35,763 nucleotides of DNA from Bacillota bacterium (GCA_017889705.1 JAGGAB010000010.1:67636-103398); one strand, 5' to 3'; shown: positions 15,460 through 25,978, numbered from the stretch's first letter. A program made the numbers and translations. The notes: a model not told the origin generated them from the sequence alone.

Positions 15460-15550
15460 AAGAAAACACGATTTGCGCCGAGCCTTTGGCGACGGCGGAA
15501 GTCGATGTTGCTCTTATCCTGCTTTTAAGAAAGTTTACTTTCTGTTAGGG
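15460..15550 (+). repeat. Intergenic structured repeat, copy A
   Basis: First of four related elements of about 90 bp (shared starts AGAAAACACG, middle GATGTTG...CTTATCCT, end CTGTTAGGG). Hairpin I pairs 15469-15480 with 15493-15504 (12 positions, one G.G mismatch). Hairpin II centres on AGAAAGT/ACTTTCT at 15528-15543. It is immediately followed by copy B as a tandem. Strand is given for the common orientation of all copies; the flanking genes are transcribed from the other strand. Confidence 0.85.
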
Positions 15551-15635
15551 AAAAGAAACACGGCTTGCGCCGAGCTTAAGCGAAAGCCGCTGTTGCCCCT
15601 ATCCTGTTCTTAAGAAAGTCATATTTCTGTTAGGG
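15551..15635 (+). repeat. Intergenic structured repeat, copy B
   Basis: Tandem neighbour of copy A. Hairpin I is CGGCTT-G-CGC (15561-15570) with GCG-A-AAGCCG (15580-15589), with the mismatch at the same position as in copy A. Hairpin II is weaker (AGAAA/TTTCT). It ends five bases from the A/T-rich tail of the dapF terminator. Confidence 0.85.
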
Positions 15636-15639
15636 CAAG

Positions 15640-15666
15640 AAAACCAGCCGGCTGCGGGAGCCGGCC
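15640..15666 (-). terminator. Intrinsic terminator of dapF
   Basis: On the minus strand a strong GC-rich stem (GCCGGCT/AGCCGGC with loop CCCGC) is followed by TGGTTTTCTT. It begins six bases after the dapF stop. The repeat array starts just beyond the T-rich tail. Confidence 0.8.
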
Positions 15667-15671
15667 ATTTA

Positions 15672-16502
15672 TCATAAATACTTTCCTCTAAAAACCTCTA
15701 CAGCCGGACCTGACATAAAAATATGATCATTTTCAGCCCACTCCAGAAAAAGGTCACCACCATCTAATTTTACCGTAGCCTGGCGATCAGTATGATTGTT
15801 TAAAACACTGGCAACCAGCGAGGCACTGGCCCCTGTACCACAAGCTTTAGTTATACCGGCACCACGCTCCCATACGCGCATCCTTATGGTTTGCCGATCA
15901 AGGATTTGAATGAATTCAACATTGGTCTTTTTAGGGAAAAGGGCATGTGTTTCAATTTGTGGCCCAATTTTCCCCAGATCAACTTTGGTAATATCCTCGA
16001 CAAACATCAGACAATGGGGATTTCCCATAGACACACAAGTAATATAATAAGTCGCACCATCAACTTCTAATGGCATATTGACAACTTGTTCGTTGGGATT
16101 GCCAACAATGGGAATCTCTTGCCGCAAAAGTCTTGGCACTCCCATATCAACCCTAACGGTTTCCAAGGTATTGTTCTTAAAAATTAGCTCAGGCGTAATG
16201 ATTCCCGCTAAGGTATCAAGAGTAACAACTGTTTTTTTAGTTATACCATTCTCATAAAGATAACGAGCAACACACCGCGTGGCATTTCCACACATATCAG
16301 CTTCACTACCATCTGAGTTAAAAATCCTCATTTTGAAATCAGCAATATCTGATGGCAGCAATATTACAAGCCCATCAGCCCCAATACCAAAATTTCGGTC
16401 ACACACGGCGATTGCCTGCTCCCGATAATCTGCAATATTTTCTTCCATACCATTAACAATTACAAAATCATTACCTAATCCATGCCATTTAGTAAATTGC
16501 AT
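15672..16502 (-). CDS. dapF: Diaminopimelate epimerase
   Basis: Converts LL- to meso-diaminopimelate for lysine and peptidoglycan. It is 276 residues and cofactor-independent. Both catalytic cysteines are present: CGNATRC near residue 75 and ACGTGASAS near residue 220; the N-terminus QFTKWHGLGNDFVIV is typical. The start is ATG 16502, six bases after AGGAGG; ATG 16505 is possible. A longer reading that overlaps the ATPase is rejected. It starts 22 bases after the ATPase stop, so the two genes are probably co-transcribed, and the unit ends at a strong terminator. Confidence 0.97.
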   Translation of the reverse strand: MQFTKWHGLGNDFVIVNGMEENIADYREQAIAVCDRNFGIGADGLVILLPSDIADFKMRIFNSDGSEADMCGNATRCVARYLYENGITKKTVVTLDTLAGIITPELIFKNNTLETVRVDMGVPRLLRQEIPIVGNPNEQVVNMPLEVDGATYYITCVSMGNPHCLMFVEDITKVDLGKIGPQIETHALFPKKTNVEFIQILDRQTIRMRVWERGAGITKACGTGASASLVASVLNNHTDRQATVKLDGGDLFLEWAENDHIFMSGPAVEVFRGKYL

Positions 16503-16524
16503 CATGTTCCTCCTAATATTATAG

Positions 16525-19281
16525 CTACCGATGTTGCGGTACAGCAGTCCGCCGCGCCGGCTGACGTCTGAAAATATGTTTGCAGGCATTTAGGATTAAT
16601 GTCCAACCGGACACCACCAATATAAATACCCAGTGCCCCCAAGCTAAGGGTACAGTTGAAAAGATGGATGTTAGAAAAGGTATGTACATAACAGCAAGCT
16701 GCATAATAGTCGAAAAAGCAACTGCTATTAGCAAATATAAATTTGATGTAAATCCCAGTTCAAAAATAGTTACAGACTCTGACCGGCAATCAAACACATG
16801 AAACATCTGACAATACACCAATGTGGCAAATGCAGCGGTCCGAGCTAAAGCTAAATCGTTCTGTAAATAGTATATCATACAAAACACAAAAAGTGTGCTT
16901 AAACCAATTTGAATGCCCCGACCAATGATTTTCCGACTTAACCCGCGTGAAAATACACTTTCCCCGGGGTGACGCGGCGGGCGTTGCATAATGTTTGGGT
17001 TACTGGGATCAACACCAAGTGCCATGGCCGGTAAACCGTCAGTTACAAGATTAATCCATAGAATTTGTACTGGCAAAAGGGGCATTGGCAAACCAAAAAG
17101 TGCTGCCAAAAACATAGTTAATACCTCTCCAATATTGCAGGCTAAGAGATATCGAATGAACTTTCGAATATTATCATAAATGCCGCGGCCTTCTTTCACA
17201 GCGGTTACGATTGTTGCAAAATTGTCGTCTGCCAAAACCATGGAGGATGCTTCCTTGGTGACATCAGTACCGGTAATTCCCATAGCAATACCTATATCAG
17301 CCTCTTTTATTGCCGGCGCATCATTAACGCCATCACCAGTCATTGCCACAATATGCCCTTGGCGTTTAAGAGCCCGAACTATTCTCAATTTATGAACCGG
17401 AGAAACCCGGGCATAAATACTAACACGGTTTACAATAGCATCAAGCTGAACTTCATTTAATTCATCAAGTTCTTTACCGGTTAGCGTCGTATGCTGCTTA
17501 TCTTTATAGATATTTAACTCTCGGGCAATTGCGATAGCCGTGTTTTTATGATCGCCTGTTATCATAACTGTTTTTATACCGGCTTCACGGCATAGTGTTA
17601 TCGATGTTTTTACTTCTTCGCGCGGGGGATCAATCATGCCGATAATACCAGCAAATACCAAGTCCGTTTCCAGAGACTCACTTGGATCTTGCGCCTGCGC
17701 CGGCGTTAAGCGACGATAGGCAACAGCCAGCACTCTAAGAGCCGCCGATGTCATTTTTTCATTAATGCTGTTAATTTGGGCAATATGCTCTTGAGTTATC
17801 GTAGCAGGGCCGGCTTCGGTATGGTAATACCTACATAAATCCCCAATAATATCGGGTGCACCTTTTACATATAGAATATTATTATTATTGCCATCACGAT
17901 AAACAACCGACATCCTGCGCCTTTCAGCTTCAAAAGGAATCTCAGCTACCCGTTTCTGCACCTTTTCAATTTCATTTTGCCAGATACCGGCTTTAGCTGC
18001 TGCCACAATAATAGCCCCTTCTGTCGGGTCACCCTCTATCGCCCAACCTGTTTCGGTCTTATTGCGCCAAATACCGGAAATAGCAATCGTATTCTGTTTT
18101 AAAATGCTGTTATTACAAAGAACACCAATTGTTAAGCACTGTTGTAATGCCTTGCTTTTATTAATTTCAAATGGTTGCTGCTCAAAGAGAATATTACCTT
18201 TTATATCATACCCGGAACCAGTAACTTCATAATTATTACCAGCAGCAAATATTTGACGTACTGTCATGGCATTTTGGGTCAGTGTGCCGGTCTTATCCGA
18301 GCATATAACTGTTGTACATCCTAGTGTTTCAACAGCAGGTAGTTTTCTAATAATTGCCTTCTGTTTTATCATCCGCTGAACACCAAGTGCCAACGCAACA
18401 GTTACAATTGCCGGCAGTCCTTCCGGAATAGCAGCAACTGCTAAACTAATACCGGCCATACACATGAGAAATAATGATTCGCCGCGGGCTACTCCAGTAA
18501 TGACAACAATTGCACAAATTGCTAAACACCCTAAAACCAACCATTTACCAAGATATTCAAGCCGGCGTTCTAAGGGTGTAACTTCTTCTACCGTAGCCTG
18601 AATCATATCTGCAATATGGCCAACCTCGGTAGTCATGGCAGTTGCACACACAACAGCTTTACCACGCCCTTTAACTACATTAGTTCCGCAAAAAACCATA
18701 TTTTTTCTATCTCCCAGCGGAGCATCCTCAGCAAAATTGCGATCAGCCACTTTACGAACAGCTGTCGATTCTCCTGTTAATGCCGCTTCTTCTACCTCCA
18801 TATTATGAGCATCAATAAGCCGGGCATCAGCCGAAAGCTTGTCACCGGCTTCCATTACCAGGATATCGCCAGGCACAACTTCTCTGGCTGGGATTTGTTG
18901 TGTCATACTATTTCTTATTACTCTGGCAGTAAGAGAAGTAAGTTTCTTTAACGCAGCTAATGACTGCTCGGCTCGATATTCCTGAATAAAACCTAATACA
19001 GCATTCATAAGAACAATGAGCAGAATGGTAATCGCATCAGCATATTCCCCCAAAAATGCCGATATCAATGTAGCTCCCAGTAATACCAATACCATAAAGT
19101 CTTGAAATTGCGCTAAAAATTTTTTCCACCAAGCCAGTTTTTCTTTTTCAGCCAATTCATTATATCCGAATTTTTCCAGCCTGTTTTTGACTTCGGCAGA
19201 AGATAATCCATCACTAAAACTAGTTTGCCAAAATTGAATCACTTCATCCGCTGTACGTGTATACCATTTCTCCCTGTCCAT
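16525..19281 (-). CDS. SERCA-type Ca2+-transporting P-type ATPase
   Basis: A 918-residue type IIA P-type ATPase that should export Ca2+. The actuator motif TGES is at 169-172. The phosphorylation site DKTGT has its Asp at 329. PEGLP (286-290) is in M4. MITGDH and the hinge TGDGVNDAPA follow. Ca2+-site residues of SERCA are retained: Glu of PEGL, Asn and Glu in NIGEV (M5), and Asn, Thr, Asp in LWINLVTDGLPA (M6), so both sites look intact. The N-terminal region matches the cation-ATPase N domain. The start is ATG 19281 after GGGGTGG. It is the counterpart of Bacillus yloB, next to rqcH (yloA), but here transcribed divergently from it. Confidence 0.95.
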   Translation of the reverse strand: MDREKWYTRTADEVIQFWQTSFSDGLSSAEVKNRLEKFGYNELAEKEKLAWWKKFLAQFQDFMVLVLLGATLISAFLGEYADAITILLIVLMNAVLGFIQEYRAEQSLAALKKLTSLTARVIRNSMTQQIPAREVVPGDILVMEAGDKLSADARLIDAHNMEVEEAALTGESTAVRKVADRNFAEDAPLGDRKNMVFCGTNVVKGRGKAVVCATAMTTEVGHIADMIQATVEEVTPLERRLEYLGKWLVLGCLAICAIVVITGVARGESLFLMCMAGISLAVAAIPEGLPAIVTVALALGVQRMIKQKAIIRKLPAVETLGCTTVICSDKTGTLTQNAMTVRQIFAAGNNYEVTGSGYDIKGNILFEQQPFEINKSKALQQCLTIGVLCNNSILKQNTIAISGIWRNKTETGWAIEGDPTEGAIIVAAAKAGIWQNEIEKVQKRVAEIPFEAERRRMSVVYRDGNNNNILYVKGAPDIIGDLCRYYHTEAGPATITQEHIAQINSINEKMTSAALRVLAVAYRRLTPAQAQDPSESLETDLVFAGIIGMIDPPREEVKTSITLCREAGIKTVMITGDHKNTAIAIARELNIYKDKQHTTLTGKELDELNEVQLDAIVNRVSIYARVSPVHKLRIVRALKRQGHIVAMTGDGVNDAPAIKEADIGIAMGITGTDVTKEASSMVLADDNFATIVTAVKEGRGIYDNIRKFIRYLLACNIGEVLTMFLAALFGLPMPLLPVQILWINLVTDGLPAMALGVDPSNPNIMQRPPRHPGESVFSRGLSRKIIGRGIQIGLSTLFVFCMIYYLQNDLALARTAAFATLVYCQMFHVFDCRSESVTIFELGFTSNLYLLIAVAFSTIMQLAVMYIPFLTSIFSTVPLAWGHWVFILVVSGWTLILNACKHIFRRQPARRTAVPQHR

Positions 19282-19352
19282 GCTGCCACCCCGCTAACAT
19301 GTGTTTTTGCTATTAACCATATTATTCTGCAAACACCAGAATTAGACCGGGT

Positions 19353-19382
19353 TTGACCGCCAAATGCTAGGAGTGTTATACT
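19353..19382 (+). promoter_or_regulatory. Candidate promoter for rqcH
   Basis: TTGACC (19353-19358) and TATACT (19377-19382) are separated by 18 bases on the plus strand. A start near 19389 would give a leader of about 160 bases that includes both hairpins described next. No convincing minus-strand promoter for the ATPase could be picked in this interval. Confidence 0.55.
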
Positions 19383-19414
19383 ATTGGAAAATTGTCTTAC
19401 GTTTTATAAATGAA

Positions 19415-19457
19415 GACTTAATTCAGATGGCGTTTTGACGCCAACTGAATTTTAGTC
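19415..19457 (+). promoter_or_regulatory. Long palindromic hairpin 1 in the rqcH leader
   Basis: Three nested paired blocks: GACT/AGTC, AATTCAG/CTGAATT and TGGCGT/ACGCCA around a TTTG loop. They are separated only by single mismatches or small bulges (17 paired positions). There is no T-run on either side, so it is not a terminator. It could be an RNA structure or an operator-like palindrome. Confidence 0.7.
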
Positions 19458-19476
19458 AAATTATCCAGGGACTTAG

Positions 19477-19518
19477 CCGCTCTTACTCCTGCTTGCAGAA
19501 GCGGGAGTATTAGAGCGG
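19477..19518 (+). promoter_or_regulatory. Long hairpin 2 in the rqcH leader
   Basis: CCGCTCT/AGAGCGG, TACTCC/GGAGTA and GCTT/AAGC stack into one stem with a two-base bulge, one T.G pair and a GCAG loop. It ends about 20 bases before the rqcH ribosome-binding site. No terminator tail is present. Confidence 0.7.
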
Positions 19519-19552
19519 GTTAGTCATCGGGTAAACTGGCGGAGGTTATATT

Positions 19553-21860
<2,308 letters not shown>

Positions 21861-22799
21861 CTATTTCTCCTCTCGCCTACTGATTTGCAATTGCTTAAGT
21901 ATATCAGCCATATCTTGCGGAAGCGGCGCAGTAAACAGCATGTCCTGCCCGGTAGTAGGATGTTTTAAGGATAATTCAGCTGAATGCAAGGCTTGCCCCG
22001 CTATGGCAAATCGTTTTTTTTCAGGACCATATTTGGGGTCACCAACAACAGGATGACCAATATACTGCATATGAACCCGGATTTGGTGAGTGCGTCCGGT
22101 CTGTAATTTGCACTCCACTAAAGTAAAGTTCACAAATCTTTCGCACACCCGAAAACGAGTTATGGCTTCTTTGCTGTTACTAAATGTAACAGCCATTTTT
22201 TTTCGATCAGAAGGATGTCGACCTAAAGGTGCATTAATAATACCCTGTTCCTCGGCAATATTTCCATGAACAATAGCTATGTATTTACGGCTGGCTGTCC
22301 GGTTCTTTATTTGTTCAGCCAAACTAAGGTGAGCATGATCGTTTTTGGCTGCCACGATAACGCCAGACGTATCTTTATCTAAGCGATGTACAATGCCAGG
22401 ACGTATTTCACCATTAATACCTGATAAATCCTGACAATGATCAAGCAAGGCATTAACCAGTGTACCTTGATAATTGCCTGTTGCCGGATGAACAACCATC
22501 CCGCGCGGTTTATTGACAACAATTATATCTGTGTCCTCATATAAAATATCAAGAGGAATATTCTCAGCGACAATTTCAACTGGCTTAGCTTCAGAAAAAG
22601 TTATGGAAATTCTATCCTCACTTTGAGCTTTATAATTTGCTTTTGAAGCCTTACCATTTACCGCAACCAGCCCACTTGCAATGATTTTTTGCAAATGAGA
22701 ACGGGACAACTCCGGAAATTTGCTTCTTAATAAAACATCCAGACGCGTGCCCTGCTCCTCTGTTGTCACAACAAAGGTAGACATATTATCACTACTCAT
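21861..22799 (-). CDS. rluD: RluA/RluD-family pseudouridine synthase
   Basis: About 312 residues. An N-terminal S4 RNA-binding domain (GTRLDVLLRSKFPELSRSHLQKIIASG) precedes the RluA catalytic domain. The catalytic Asp lies in HRLDKDTSGVIVAAK, and QTGRTHQIRVH is the usual downstream motif. It isomerises uridine in rRNA; the exact target (RluD-like helix 69 or another) cannot be decided from sequence, so the symbol is by position and similarity to Bacillus ylyB. ATG 22799 is preferred because GGAAG lies eight bases upstream; ATG 22823 directly after the lspA stop lacks spacing. Operon: lspA-rluD-pyrR. Confidence 0.92.
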   Translation of the reverse strand: MSSDNMSTFVVTTEEQGTRLDVLLRSKFPELSRSHLQKIIASGLVAVNGKASKANYKAQSEDRISITFSEAKPVEIVAENIPLDILYEDTDIIVVNKPRGMVVHPATGNYQGTLVNALLDHCQDLSGINGEIRPGIVHRLDKDTSGVIVAAKNDHAHLSLAEQIKNRTASRKYIAIVHGNIAEEQGIINAPLGRHPSDRKKMAVTFSNSKEAITRFRVCERFVNFTLVECKLQTGRTHQIRVHMQYIGHPVVGDPKYGPEKKRFAIAGQALHSAELSLKHPTTGQDMLFTAPLPQDMADILKQLQISRREEK

Positions 22800-22824
22800 T
22801 TGGTTTTCTTCCAAAACGATCATC

Positions 22825-23298
22825 CTATCTTAACTTTTCTTGGTTTTCTGTTGGAAAAGACAAAAATACTAAGGTATATATAACACAGCCAACACCAGTG
22901 ACAATCGCAATATCGGCAACATTAAAAACCGGCCAAATGCGAAAATCAAAAAAATCCACTACATACCCTGTTTGCATCCGGTCAATAACATTACCAATAG
23001 CGCCGCCGGCAAGCAGGCTCAAACCCAGCCGCATAAGCCGGAAGTTATCAGGAATATGTTTAAAAAAATATACAGTGAGTACTAACATTAAGACAGCAAT
23101 AGCTATAAAAAACATTCTTTGGTTTTCTAAAATACCAAAGGCAGCACCTGGGTTTAATACATAGGTAATGTGAAAAATTCCATCGATAACAGGTATTGAT
23201 ACTCCAGGCAGCATATGGGCTTGAATATACTGTTTTGACCACTGATCAATAACTATTACCGCTATACCAATGACCGCTAATATTGATATTGGCAACAA
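22825..23298 (-). CDS. lspA: Lipoprotein signal peptidase (signal peptidase II)
   Basis: A 157-residue membrane aspartic protease that cleaves prolipoprotein signal peptides. It has four hydrophobic segments, and the two catalytic Asp regions are seen in GGAIGNVIDRMQTGYVVDFFDF and FNVADIAIVTG. The N-terminal DQWSK motif is present. The start is TTG 23298 (a second TTG follows directly), after GGAGAG. It is the first gene of the lspA-rluD-pyrR operon. Confidence 0.96.
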   Translation of the reverse strand: MLPISILAVIGIAVIVIDQWSKQYIQAHMLPGVSIPVIDGIFHITYVLNPGAAFGILENQRMFFIAIAVLMLVLTVYFFKHIPDNFRLMRLGLSLLAGGAIGNVIDRMQTGYVVDFFDFRIWPVFNVADIAIVTGVGCVIYTLVFLSFPTENQEKLR

Positions 23299-23333
23299 GC
23301 TTCTCTCCTATTCTTATATCAATTGTATAAACT

Positions 23334-23362
23334 ATAATAACATGATACTGAGTTTTTTCCAA
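23334..23362 (-). promoter_or_regulatory. Promoter for lspA-rluD-pyrR
   Basis: TTGGAA (23362-23357) and TATTAT (23339-23334) are 17 bases apart on the minus strand, 35 bases before the lspA start. A good match to the vegetative consensus, in the gap between the VTT-family gene and lspA. Confidence 0.65.
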
Positions 23363-23377
23363 ACAGGCAGGAAGATT

Positions 23378-24082
23378 TTACTTTTTTTTGCGAGAAGTAA
23401 AGTAGCGTTCAATAGAATTATGATAGTAATAAACGATTAGCCCCAAGATGATAAAAACCGAAGTAATAGCTACTACGGCTTTAAAGTTATGGGAAAGATT
23501 CTGTCCAAGAATGGAGTAGATAATAATAGGCGGTGTTTGACCGATAGCAGTAGCAGTAAGAAACTTATACACTGTGATTTGGGTAAGGCCAGAGCCATAA
23601 CTAATGACTTTAAATGGTACTACAGGTACCAGCCGCGTAATAAATACCGCCAAGATGCCATGCCGTCTAAAAAAAACATCTGTATAATTTAAGTATTTTG
23701 TATTAACAAGTTTCTCAATTACCGGCCGTCCATACCAACGGGCAATGCCAAAGTCAAGCGCCGCTCCTAAGAGTGCTCCTGTCCAGGAATATAGCGCACC
23801 ATATTGCCAGCCGAAAATCCAGGCATTACTGATGGTAATGATTGCTCCCGGAACTAACGGTACAAGCGACTGCAGTGTCATCAGCATAATACTGGTAACA
23901 GGCGCCCATATGCCATAGGATAAAATGAACTGGCGTAAGCCTTCAAAATTACGACATTTTAAATAAAATAATCCCTCGGCAGCAAACTCCCGTATACCGG
24001 GGAAGAAAAAGTAAGCAGCGATAGCCAGTCCTAAAGTGCCTATTTTTATCATCGTTATGCACCTAGAATTAGGACGGGTCAT
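23378..24082 (-). CDS. TVP38/TMEM64 (VTT/DedA-like) membrane protein
   Basis: A 234-residue integral membrane protein with about six hydrophobic segments. The VTT-domain hallmark is present: the LVPLVPGAIITISNAWIFG segment (re-entrant loop), GALLGAALDFGIARWYGR, and FITRLVPVVPFKVISYGSGL with the conserved Arg-Leu-x-Pro. Relatives in the DedA/VTT superfamily act in lipid flipping and membrane homeostasis; the substrate here is unknown. The start is ATG 24082, seven bases after GGGAGG. It sits alone between repeat copy C and the lspA promoter. It ends in a lysine-rich cytoplasmic tail (TSRKKK). Confidence 0.9.
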   Translation of the reverse strand: MTRPNSRCITMIKIGTLGLAIAAYFFFPGIREFAAEGLFYLKCRNFEGLRQFILSYGIWAPVTSIMLMTLQSLVPLVPGAIITISNAWIFGWQYGALYSWTGALLGAALDFGIARWYGRPVIEKLVNTKYLNYTDVFFRRHGILAVFITRLVPVVPFKVISYGSGLTQITVYKFLTATAIGQTPPIIIYSILGQNLSHNFKAVVAITSVFIILGLIVYYYHNSIERYFTSRKKK

Positions 24083-24215
24083 TCAACAACCTCCCGCTAG
24101 TAGGTCTTTTTATTATTTACTATTCAACTGCAATCCAGAAGATGAGTAAAGCAACCAGTACATTTGATCGCACAATTATAATTAAACAAACAAGCGTAAA
24201 CTCCTGCACACTACT

Positions 24216-24306
24216 AAGAAAACACGGCTTGCGCCGAGCTTTAGGATAAGAGCAAGCCGATGTTGCCCTTATCCTGTTTGTAAGAAAGTTATACTTTCTG
24301 TTAGGG
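24216..24306 (+). repeat. Intergenic structured repeat, copy C
   Basis: Same element as copies A and B. Hairpin I is GC-rich with CGGCTTGC/GCAAGCCG (24225-24232 with 24252-24259) and a somewhat longer loop. Hairpin II has an outer CTTATCCT/AGGGTAAG (24268-24275 with 24303-24310) and an inner AGAAAGT/ACTTTCT. It abuts the distal side of the traR terminator. Confidence 0.85.
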
Positions 24307-24315
24307 TAAGATAAG

Positions 24316-24348
24316 CAAACAAACCGGGCTAATCAGCGCCCGGTTTGT
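24316..24348 (-). terminator. Intrinsic terminator overlapping the end of the traR-like gene
   Basis: An 11-bp perfect stem (ACAAACCGGGC/GCCCGGTTTGT) with the traR TGA in its loop. On the minus strand it is followed by TTGCTTATCTT. The plus strand also ends in a T-run, so it could work in both directions. Confidence 0.8.
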
Positions 24349-25007
24349 TTTTCTTCTGTCTGGCGTTTCCTGATATGCTGGCTAGCACTTGCCGGTTCAC
24401 TAGGAATAGCATCTGCCAAATCAACAATCCCTTGATGCTCATTACTATTGGGAAATAGTGCTTTATAGTCATATGAACCCGGAATGTCCTGTGGAGTGTC
24501 AGAACTGCCATAGCGCATAACATCCTGCAAAGTATCTTCTCCATCATAGCCGACAAAATCAAAACTGGCCGAATCAAGAAAAGTACGATGAAACGGTGGC
24601 TCCAAGAACTCTTCTTCCAGGGGCCTAGGAGTAACATCAGTTTGTTCCAGTTTCTCTTGACATTTCTTGCACTGGTTTGCCCAGGGCAACGCCTCAAGCC
24701 TTTCAGTCGCTATCTCGCAGCCACAACTGTCACAACGTCCATATGTCCCAAGATGAATTTTTTCCAATGCCCGCTCAACACTTTTTAATATTATGCGCTC
24801 ATTGTCTTTAATTCCTAAATCTTTGCCGCGCTCAAAAGTCTCGCTGCCTAAGTCGCCAGGATGATTATCATATGACGACAATTCAGTAGTAGTATTAGAT
24901 AAAGCAGCATTCAGGCCATTATCCTCCAACTGCAAAATCGTATGAGTTAGATCCTGCTTTTTGCCTTCTAATTGCGCTTTAAACTTTGCTGCTTGTTTAG
25001 GGTGCAT
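24333..25007 (-). CDS. TraR/DksA-type zinc-finger protein, YteA-like
   Basis: A 224-residue protein with an N-terminal coiled coil (about 1-90) and a central four-cysteine zinc finger, CDSCGCEIATERLEALPWANQCKKC (about 92-116, given here in part for its cysteines). This is the DksA/TraR fold that can reach the RNA polymerase secondary channel. The long C-terminal tail (FDFVGYDGEDTLQDVMRYG, SSDTPQDIPGSYD) resembles the sporulation-associated YteA family. The acidic coiled-coil tip of true DksA is not obvious. The start is ATG 25007 with GGGGG upstream. In Bacillus, the related ylyA lies in the same place, between ileS and lspA. Confidence 0.88.
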   Translation of the reverse strand: MHPKQAAKFKAQLEGKKQDLTHTILQLEDNGLNAALSNTTTELSSYDNHPGDLGSETFERGKDLGIKDNERIILKSVERALEKIHLGTYGRCDSCGCEIATERLEALPWANQCKKCQEKLEQTDVTPRPLEEEFLEPPFHRTFLDSASFDFVGYDGEDTLQDVMRYGSSDTPQDIPGSYDYKALFPNSNEHQGIVDLADAIPSEPASASQHIRKRQTEEKQTGR

Positions 25008-25022
25008 GCCAAAGCCCCCTTA

Positions 25023-25550
25023 TCAATGAATAAATTTAGTAACATCATTCAATCTCAGCCGTTCTTTATACTGCTTAGACTGTTCCGAGCCATACCCTAA
25101 ACAAATCATGGCGATTGCTCGAAGGCGTGGCGGAGCTTCTACAGCCTCTTGGACTTTTCTTTCATCAAACGCCCCAACCCAGCAGCCGGCAATACCTAAA
25201 CCGTCAGCCGCCAGGAGAATATTCTGGGCAGCTGCGGCAGTATCCTGGAGACAATAAAGCTGCGCACCGCGTTCACCATATTTTTCGTTAGAGCGGACGG
25301 GATCAGCCAAAATAACAATCACGGTGGGAGCGTCATTAATTTGCTCTTGTTCAAAAGCGGCGGCTGCAAGTTTGTCTTTTACCGCCGTATTCTGCACAAC
25401 AAAAAAATACCATGGTTGTAAGTTACCAGCACTAGGCGCCATATTACCTGCTTCTAAAATTCTTGTTAAAGTCGGCTCAGGAATCTGCTCATCGTTAAAA
25501 CTTCGAACACTATGACTTTCACGGATGCAATCAAAAACATCTTTTGTCAT
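25023..25550 (-). CDS. Nitroreductase-family oxidoreductase
   Basis: A 175-residue FMN-dependent flavoprotein. It shows the family N-terminus ESHSVRSFNDEQIPE (the RSxR-like FMN-phosphate contact), then AGNMAPSAGNLQPWYFFVV and the C-terminal GLGIAGCWVGAFDERKV plus ICLGYGSEQ. Substrates cannot be inferred; relatives reduce nitroaromatics, quinones or flavins. The start is ATG 25550 after GGAGG. It is 15 bases upstream of the traR-like gene and 20 bases after DUF5665, so the three are likely one transcript. Confidence 0.92.
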   Translation of the reverse strand: MTKDVFDCIRESHSVRSFNDEQIPEPTLTRILEAGNMAPSAGNLQPWYFFVVQNTAVKDKLAAAAFEQEQINDAPTVIVILADPVRSNEKYGERGAQLYCLQDTAAAAQNILLAADGLGIAGCWVGAFDERKVQEAVEAPPRLRAIAMICLGYGSEQSKQYKERLRLNDVTKFIH

Positions 25551-25570
25551 GCGTAGCCTCCTGATTGGAT

Positions 25571-25900
25571 TTAGAATGTTCCTTTTCTGCTAGTTTCAAC
25601 AAACCGGACAATATCAGCGATAAACCCGCCAATTCCCGGTATATTCAGCATGATTAGCTGCTTGAGAAATGCGAGAACCAAAGCAAATACCAAGCTGGCA
25701 CCAATAGCAATACCCAGCCCGCGGGCGATACCTGCCACAAAATTAGTAAATATGAGCCTGGCCGGTCGCTCCAATAATTCCATATAATCCGCAATTCTCA
25801 TGGCCTCCAGCCGATTTACCAGCCGCTCCAGTTGTTTAGCTACAAATTCAGGTTGATCTTTAGCAGCCTTAGTATTATTTACCGGATGTTTATTTTCCAT
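25571..25900 (-). CDS. DUF5665-type membrane protein
   Basis: A 109-residue protein. The N-terminal half is hydrophilic and helical (VAKQLERLVNRLEAMRIADYMELLERPARLI). It is followed by two hydrophobic segments (FVAGIARGLGIAIGASLVFALVLAF and a short second one) and a conserved-looking IPGIGGFIADIVRFV ending. This matches the domain architecture known as DUF5665; no function is known. ATG 25900 is chosen, eight bases after GGAGG; an in-frame GTG at 25915 is part of that ribosome-binding site. It follows the ileS terminator. Confidence 0.8.
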   Translation of the reverse strand: MENKHPVNNTKAAKDQPEFVAKQLERLVNRLEAMRIADYMELLERPARLIFTNFVAGIARGLGIAIGASLVFALVLAFLKQLIMLNIPGIGGFIADIVRFVETSRKGTF

Positions 25901-25940
25901 GCAACAGTCCTCCACCTGTGTTTATTATTACCCGGCGAAT

Positions 25941-25970
25941 AAAAATAAACCGGGAATATACTCCCGGTTT
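25941..25970 (-). terminator. Intrinsic terminator of ileS
   Basis: On the minus strand AAACCGGGA-GTATAT-TCCCGGTTT (25970-25947) is followed by ATTTTTATT. It lies nine bases after the ileS stop codon. Confidence 0.88.
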
Positions 25971-25978
25971 ACTCATGC

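Noticed and set aside
15460..15635. Tandem repeats as a CRISPR array
   Set aside because: Only two adjacent units, each about 90 bp with diverged sequence, no unique spacers of uniform length and no cas genes.
16503..16589. N-terminal extension of dapF into the ATPase gene
   Set aside because: The conserved epimerase N-terminus starts at ATG 16502 behind AGGAGG; the extension is the ATPase C-terminus in another frame.
24329..24697. Minus-strand 122-codon frame inside the traR-like gene
   Set aside because: Out-of-frame shadow of the zinc-finger gene, without its own ribosome-binding site or recognisable domain.
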